Below are positions 23,109 to 26,676 of a DNA stretch of 26,676 nt, one piece after another. The notes under the pieces are model-generated. The model was not told the origin of the DNA, searched no databases, and saw only the letters and a program-made list of their open reading frames with translations. The stretch is taken from assembly GCA_045118975.1 (NCBI GenBank), contig JBGVCT010000015.1:1-26676 (forward strand). The letters are read 5' to 3'. The DNA is from RGIG6178 sp045118975. Its GTDB lineage: Bacteria > Bacillota_I > Bacilli_A > RFN20 > DUOF01. The position numbers and the translations under genes are program-made. Each line of letters starts with the position of its first letter. Within the stretch, counting starts at the first letter, position 1.

Positions 23109-23354
23109 ATGGATGATAAAATACTAATTACAAAAGAAGATGGAACTGAAGTAGAAATGACAATTCTTTTCACTTATGATAGTGAAGATACAGGAAGAAA
23201 ATATGTTTTATATTATGATCCTGAAGATGAAAATGGAGAAGTACATCCATACTATTATCTAGAAGAAGATAATTCACTACATGAGCTTGAAACTGAAGAA
23301 GAATGGACCATGGCAAGTGAAGTTTTAGAGGCATTTTTAGGAGAAGAAGAATAA
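23109..23354 (+). CDS. DUF1292 family protein (YrzB-like)
   Basis: The 81-residue, strongly acidic protein matches DUF1292: ITKEDGTEVEMTILFTYDSEDTGRKYVLYYDPEDENGEV, then YYYLEEDNSLHELETEEEW and a short EVLEAFLGEE helix. This is the canonical copy, in the conserved alaS-ruvX-yrzB context; a diverged paralogue is at 627-926. Function is unknown. AAGGAGG lies eight bases before the ATG, inside the ruvX end. greA follows from its own promoter. Confidence 0.9.
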   Translation: MDDKILITKEDGTEVEMTILFTYDSEDTGRKYVLYYDPEDENGEVHPYYYLEEDNSLHELETEEEWTMASEVLEAFLGEEE

Positions 23355-23367
23355 TTCTTTAAAATAG

Positions 23368-23396
23368 TTGATTTTGATATCACTATGTTTTATAAT
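23368..23396 (+). promoter_or_regulatory. greA promoter
   Basis: TTGATT (23368-23373), 17-bp spacer, TATAAT (23391-23396), ahead of GGGGAG. Confidence 0.75.
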
Positions 23397-23422
23397 AGGC
23401 GCGTTTAGGGGAGTTGAATAGA

Positions 23423-23890
23423 ATGGAAAAATATCAATTAACAAAAGAGGGAGTAGCAAAATTAGAAGCTGAATACAGACATTTATTAGATGTTGTTAGA
23501 CCTCAAAATACTAAAGATATAGTTGATGCAAGAGCTCTAGGTGATTTAAGTGAAAATGCAGATTATGATGCTGCAAGAGATGCTCAAGCAAGAACTGAAG
23601 GAAGAATTCAAGAGATTGAAGCTATCTTAAGTAACTATGAATTAATTAAGGAATCATCTAGCACTAAAACTGTTAAAATTGGTTGTGCAGTAGTTATTAA
23701 AGATTTAACATTCGAAGAAAATGAAAGATATGAAATCGTAGGTGCTATCGAAGCAGATCCAATGCAAAACAAATTATCAAGTGAGTCTCCTTTAGCAGAG
23801 GCTGTACTTGGTCATAAAGTTGGAGATGTAGTTGAAGTAAATGCTCCTACTCCATATAAAATCGAAATCGTTTCAATTGAAAGACCATAA
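23423..23890 (+). CDS. greA: transcription elongation factor GreA
   Basis: The 155-residue product matches GreA (about 157): an N-terminal coiled coil whose tip carries DLSENADYDAARDAQ (about 43-57; D and E at the tip coordinate Mg2+ in the RNA polymerase active site) and a C-terminal FKBP-like domain (TVKIGCAVVIKDLT to the end). It reaches through the secondary channel and stimulates cleavage of backtracked RNA. The ATG of MEKYQLTKEG is chosen, since GGGGAG lies eight to nine bases upstream; a TTG three codons earlier overlaps that site. It is monocistronic with its own promoter and terminators. Confidence 0.96.
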   Translation: MEKYQLTKEGVAKLEAEYRHLLDVVRPQNTKDIVDARALGDLSENADYDAARDAQARTEGRIQEIEAILSNYELIKESSSTKTVKIGCAVVIKDLTFEENERYEIVGAIEADPMQNKLSSESPLAEAVLGHKVGDVVEVNAPTPYKIEIVSIERP

Positions 23891-23925
23891 AAAATAGCAC
23901 TATATGTGTTTTTTTTATTTATTAA

Positions 23926-23955
23926 AAAAGTCAGGAGTATATTTCCTGACTTTTT
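23926..23955. terminator. bidirectional terminator between greA and the VanY-like gene
   Basis: AAAAGTCAGGA/TCCTGACTTTT 11-bp stem with a 7-nt loop, T run on the plus side and A run on the other, so it can serve both convergent genes. A weaker AGCAC/GTGTT hairpin with eight T (about 23896-23918) precedes it for greA. Confidence 0.88.
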
Positions 23956-23963
23956 ATATTAGT

Positions 23964-24620
23964 TTATGCAACCCTTGTAGGTGTTTTCTTTTCTTTATTC
24001 TTTAGTTCAAGTTCTCTTACATATTCTTCAAGGCACATACCTGATTCATATATTTTCTTAGCATTTTCTACTCCCACATATCTAAAATGCCATAATTCTC
24101 CATTTACACCTGTTATATCTTTTTTAGAACTATCGTATCTTTTTATAAGACCAAACTGAACTGCTTCTTTTTCAATTATTTTAAACATTCTCTCAAATAA
24201 TCCACTCTTTTTAGCAACTTGTTTAAATTTATCTCTAAAAGACTCAGGAACAAGTACAGGTTTAAAGCGCAAGTCAAAAGCAAGTCCCGTATGATGCTCA
24301 CTAGTGCCTGGAATAGCAACATGATTCTTAGCCCATTCCTCGCCATACTCCTTAGCCAGTTCACTATATACTTTCTTTTGGGTTTCAATAGATCTCCATG
24401 CAGAATGAGAATTAACATCATAATGATATTTCTTTCTCATAAGTGTAATTAAACCAAGATAAGCATTAAAAGTTTCTTCTTCCATCATGCTTTCTCCATC
24501 TTCATCAGTATATGGAACAAACTTAAAATTTTCTTGCATCCATAATTGTCTTTGCAAGGTTAAAGGTTTTTCCTTACTAACAATAAGTAAATATTTATCT
24601 ATCATCTCTATATCTTCCAT
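23964..24620 (-). CDS. VanY-type D-alanyl-D-alanine carboxypeptidase (peptidase M15B), no signal peptide
   Basis: The 218-residue protein has the M15 zinc peptidase motifs: SAWRS with conserved Arg (73-77), SEHHTGLAFD (107-116, Zn ligands H109 and D116) and ELWHFRYVG with E175 and Zn ligand H178. Family members trim the terminal D-Ala of peptidoglycan stem peptides. The N-terminus (MEDIEMIDKYLLIVSKEKPL) lacks a signal peptide or membrane anchor, and no better upstream start is visible after the GAGG site. The enzyme would therefore appear cytoplasmic, unlike typical VanY. The C-terminus is Lys/Glu-rich. It is a single-gene unit convergent with greA. Confidence 0.88.
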   Translation of the reverse strand: MEDIEMIDKYLLIVSKEKPLTLQRQLWMQENFKFVPYTDEDGESMMEEETFNAYLGLITLMRKKYHYDVNSHSAWRSIETQKKVYSELAKEYGEEWAKNHVAIPGTSEHHTGLAFDLRFKPVLVPESFRDKFKQVAKKSGLFERMFKIIEKEAVQFGLIKRYDSSKKDITGVNGELWHFRYVGVENAKKIYESGMCLEEYVRELELKNKEKKTPTRVA

Positions 24621-24701
24621 ACTTCAATCCTCTTTACTACAAAAGTAAATATATCACATTTCATCAAAAATAAAAAGAACAATTAATTACCTTGAAAATA
24701 A

Positions 24702-24730
24702 AAAAGAGTTAGTGTTTCCCTAACTCTTTT
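24702..24730 (-). terminator. terminator of the 77-aa gene
   Basis: AAAAGAGTTAG/CTAACTCTTTT 11-bp stem with a 7-nt loop, then a U-rich tail on the minus strand, 15 bases past the stop. Confidence 0.85.
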
Positions 24731-24744
24731 AATATAATAACTTG

Positions 24745-24978
24745 TTACTTTGTAAGTATTAATCTACCCTTTAATAATACATAGAACAAATCAACAAATT
24801 GAATGATCCATCCAAATAATAAGAATAGAATAAATACCAATATATGGTTAAGCGTTTGCTTTCTTAACGCCAAAGACAATCTCACACCTATTTCTACTAA
24901 CCATCCAACAAAAGGAATAATTAATAAAATAATTTGAACTAATTTTGATTGCTTATTAAACCACTTATCAACCTTCAT
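24745..24978 (-). CDS. small two-TM membrane protein
   Basis: The 77-residue product has two hydrophobic segments (about 12-34, LVQIILLIIPFVGWLVEIGVRL, and 45-68, HILVFILFLLFGWIIQFVDLFYVL) joined by a short basic turn, and a basic C-terminal end (KGRLILTK). The FGWIIQFVDLFYVLLKG ending loosely recalls small Pmp3-like or TM2-like proteins, but I would not assign it. The start is the ATG after GGGAGG; the longer upstream frame has no ribosome binding site. A TGATAGAAT extended -10 lies at 25010-25002. Function unknown. Confidence 0.7.
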   Translation of the reverse strand: MKVDKWFNKQSKLVQIILLIIPFVGWLVEIGVRLSLALRKQTLNHILVFILFLLFGWIIQFVDLFYVLLKGRLILTK

Positions 24979-25044
24979 ATATTTTCCTCCCTTATAACTA
25001 TATTCTATCATAAATAGAATTATTTATACCAATGAGGTTATTAA

Positions 25045-26361
25045 TTATATTCTAATTACTCTATCTGCTATTTTAGAAGCTGTATCTACTAAAGTATAAC
25101 ACTTGCTCATATCAACTTTAGATCTATTGTAGTCTTCTTCTTTTAGCTTTAATTGCTTTACTCTTAAATAAACCTTTCTATATGTAGCAATAGTTCTAAG
25201 ATCTCTATCGCTTAATTCGGATTTACCTTCTTTTTTAATCTTTTCAACGATGATATTTGCCTCTGCTTTTAATAGTCTATCTAAAACCAATAATTCTTCA
25301 TGAGTTAATCCATCAAGGAAAGTAGTAAAAGATCTTTTCATAATATCATTATATACTTCATTCTTATCTTCACTTAACTTAACTCCAAATACTACACCAT
25401 TTCTTACATGAACATCATCACTTCTAATACTCTTCAATTTATAGCTTCTTGCTTCTATTGCTTTAACTTCTTTAATTGCATCACTTGCTGCACTATTTAA
25501 TTCTACACACTCATTTAAAAATGCCTCATCATGTAATAATCTTTTAGATGCAAATTTGATAGCCTCTGGATTATTCTTTATTGCACATAATACGACTTCT
25601 TCATCATCTTGAAGATCTGCACTAGCAAACTCTAGAGTCAATGGTTCAATCTCTATAATTTCTTTCATGAATTCTTTATTACTTCTAATTTTTAATGAAG
25701 CAAATGCAACTGCAAGTGGATTATTTTCAACTGCAATATTTACAATCTCTTTATTATTTTTAATTCTTGAAGTTGCATATCTAAGTGCTGTTCCATCAAC
25801 TGCACATGCAACTTTAAATACTCTTTCATTGTCATACCATTTAGGATCAAATAAAGATATCAATTGAGGATATTCCTCAGCAACCTCTAAAATAAATTCT
25901 TCCTCTTCCTTTAATGCTGCTCCAATGTGATCCCAGAAAGTTGGATTAACTTCAAGTAATGTTTTAGCAATTGCTTTATCTTCAAATAAATCTTCTGAGA
26001 TTAGAGCAATACAATCATTATTTTCATTTAATGTTGCTTCAATAATTTCTGGTATTTCTTTTATTGTTTCATTTAATAGAGCATAGTTAGGTCCTAATTT
26101 AGTAACTGCAAGAAGAGCTAAATCATAATCTTGCTTTAACTTCTTTGTACAATACTTATATAATCTAGGCTTTCTTGCCACGACAAGCTTCATAACCTCT
26201 AAATTATTTTTATTTTTTCTTGCAAAAGTATCAACTTCGAAATCACTTGCTACACTTAAAAATGCATCAATTATTTCTGGATCCTTTCTTTTAAATATAG
26301 ATACTTGATAATATCCCATTTCTCCGGCTTTAATTTTTTCAATTATTTTTTCTTTCTTCAT
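25045..26361 (-). CDS. DUF4116-type helical repeat protein
   Basis: The 438-residue protein consists of about 25-26-residue helical repeats of the form D-x-E-hh-xxA-hxxN-xxAhxFAS-xxh: clear units at about 177-202 (DNERVFKVACAVDGTALRYATSRI), 203-227, 228-252 and 253-277 (DDEEVVLCAIKNNPEAIKFASKRL), with weaker ones back to about 54. This matches DUF4116, a repeat of unknown function known from protists and some bacteria. Residues 315-438 form a different, helical, charged C-terminal domain. There is no signal peptide or membrane segment, so it is cytosolic and probably a protein-binding scaffold. I use the ATG eight bases after GAGGAG rather than the GTG three codons upstream. It has a strong promoter and is the last gene before the right IS end. 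Confidence 0.75.
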   Translation of the reverse strand: MKKEKIIEKIKAGEMGYYQVSIFKRKDPEIIDAFLSVASDFEVDTFARKNKNNLEVMKLVVARKPRLYKYCTKKLKQDYDLALLAVTKLGPNYALLNETIKEIPEIIEATLNENNDCIALISEDLFEDKAIAKTLLEVNPTFWDHIGAALKEEEEFILEVAEEYPQLISLFDPKWYDNERVFKVACAVDGTALRYATSRIKNNKEIVNIAVENNPLAVAFASLKIRSNKEFMKEIIEIEPLTLEFASADLQDDEEVVLCAIKNNPEAIKFASKRLLHDEAFLNECVELNSAASDAIKEVKAIEARSYKLKSIRSDDVHVRNGVVFGVKLSEDKNEVYNDIMKRSFTTFLDGLTHEELLVLDRLLKAEANIIVEKIKKEGKSELSDRDLRTIATYRKVYLRVKQLKLKEEDYNRSKVDMSKCYTLVDTASKIADRVIRI

Positions 26362-26381
26362 TTCCGTCACTCCTCGGCTCC

Positions 26382-26410
26382 ATTATATCATTGCAAATAT
26401 ATGGTTTCAA
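26382..26410 (-). promoter_or_regulatory. promoter of the DUF4116 gene
   Basis: TTGAAA (26410-26405), 17-bp spacer, TATAAT (26387-26382) with TGA ahead of the -10, on the minus strand. Confidence 0.8.
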
Positions 26411-26537
26411 GGATTATTTTTGAAGCTGAAAACGCAGTACTTTTTAGCCTTTTTTATTTGATGATTTTTTTCTTTGTAAACTGCTTTGTATAATAGTTTT
26501 TCTTGCATTTATAATATAAATTAAAAGACTCACCTAA

Positions 26538-26676
26538 TGAACTAGTCAAGAAAAAGTAGACAATTTATAAAAAAGCACAATTTAACTCCAATTTGGTTTT
26601 AAACTGAGTTGGAGTTTTATATTTTAAAGAATATGCAGGCCTATCATTGTTAAAATAGTGAACGTAATCTTTTATT
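26538..26676 (-). mobile_element. 3' end of an IS3-family element, inverted copy of 2-140
   Basis: The sequence is the exact reverse complement of bases 2-140. The terminal inverted repeat TGAACTAGTC...AGACA occupies 26538-26562 and the rest of the element lies beyond the window. The stretch 26411-26537 between this edge and the DUF4116 promoter has no gene or clear structure. The minus-sense hairpin of the left copy appears here on the plus strand at 26584-26616. Confidence 0.88.
26565..26675 (-). CDS. IS3-family transposase (OrfB), C-terminal fragment
   Basis: Identical in sequence to the fragment at 3-113, reading out of the window edge on the minus strand and ending in TAA at 26567-26565. 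It carries the same RPAYSLKYKTP integrase-domain tail. The two IS copies therefore present the same (transposase 3') end to the intervening 26.4 kb. Confidence 0.85.
   Translation of the reverse strand: MKDYVHYFNNDRPAYSLKYKTPTQFKTKLELNCAFL

Noticed and set aside
26411..26537. tRNA or small RNA gene between the DUF4116 promoter and the right IS edge
   Set aside because: AT-rich sequence with no cloverleaf, no stable hairpin and no paired promoter and terminator.

Overview
The window looks like a chromosomal contig from a low-GC, AT-rich Gram-positive bacterium (Bacillota). Three things point there: typical Bacillota gene neighbourhoods (rpsB-tsf-pyrH-frr, trmFO-xerC, rpsP-khpA, alaS-ruvX-DUF1292), strong GGAGG-type ribosome binding sites with classic sigma-A promoters, and an alpha/beta-type small acid-soluble spore protein, which implies an endospore-forming lineage. 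TGG encodes tryptophan and reading frames close with TAA/TAG, so nothing suggests a recoded mollicute. I cannot place it below phylum from sequence alone.

Layout. Both ends (1-140 and 26538-26676) carry the same end of one IS3-family insertion sequence in inverted orientation. Each includes the last ~36 codons of its transposase and a terminal inverted repeat starting TGAACTAGTC. From 161 to 11713 every convincing gene is on the minus strand. Read in transcription order these are trmFO-xerC, a 664-aa unknown membrane protein, the rpsB-tsf-pyrH-frr translation/UMP-kinase operon with a structured rpsB leader, a 76-aa orphan ORF between two terminators, pnp, a 205-aa unknown plus a DUF1292 protein, and rpsO, which runs into the left IS. 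From 11804 to 17950 the genes are on the plus strand: a SUKH-domain protein, rpsP-khpA, thiI, the spore protein gene, a small membrane protein and a MacB/FtsX-type ABC transporter fusion. A minus-strand pair follows (an HAD phosphatase with an unusual C-terminal half, then a small membrane protein). Next comes plus-strand alaS-ruvX-DUF1292 and greA, and finally minus-strand VanY-like peptidase, a small membrane protein and a DUF4116 repeat protein.

Most of the content is housekeeping: ribosomal proteins S2, S15 and S16, EF-Ts, RRF, AlaRS, tRNA modification (TrmFO, ThiI), RNA turnover (PNPase, KhpA), transcript cleavage (GreA) and Holliday-junction/rRNA processing (RuvX). Transcription units are short and tightly bounded; many intrinsic terminators overlap or directly abut stop codons. 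I found no CRISPR array, phage module, toxin-antitoxin pair, tRNA or rRNA gene. The less explained parts are the 664-aa protein, the HAD extension protein with a 20-bp perfect palindrome over its promoter, the DUF4116 protein, the SUKH protein with a basic tail, the rpsB leader, and the strand-asymmetric hairpin in the IS end that may now serve as the rpsO terminator.
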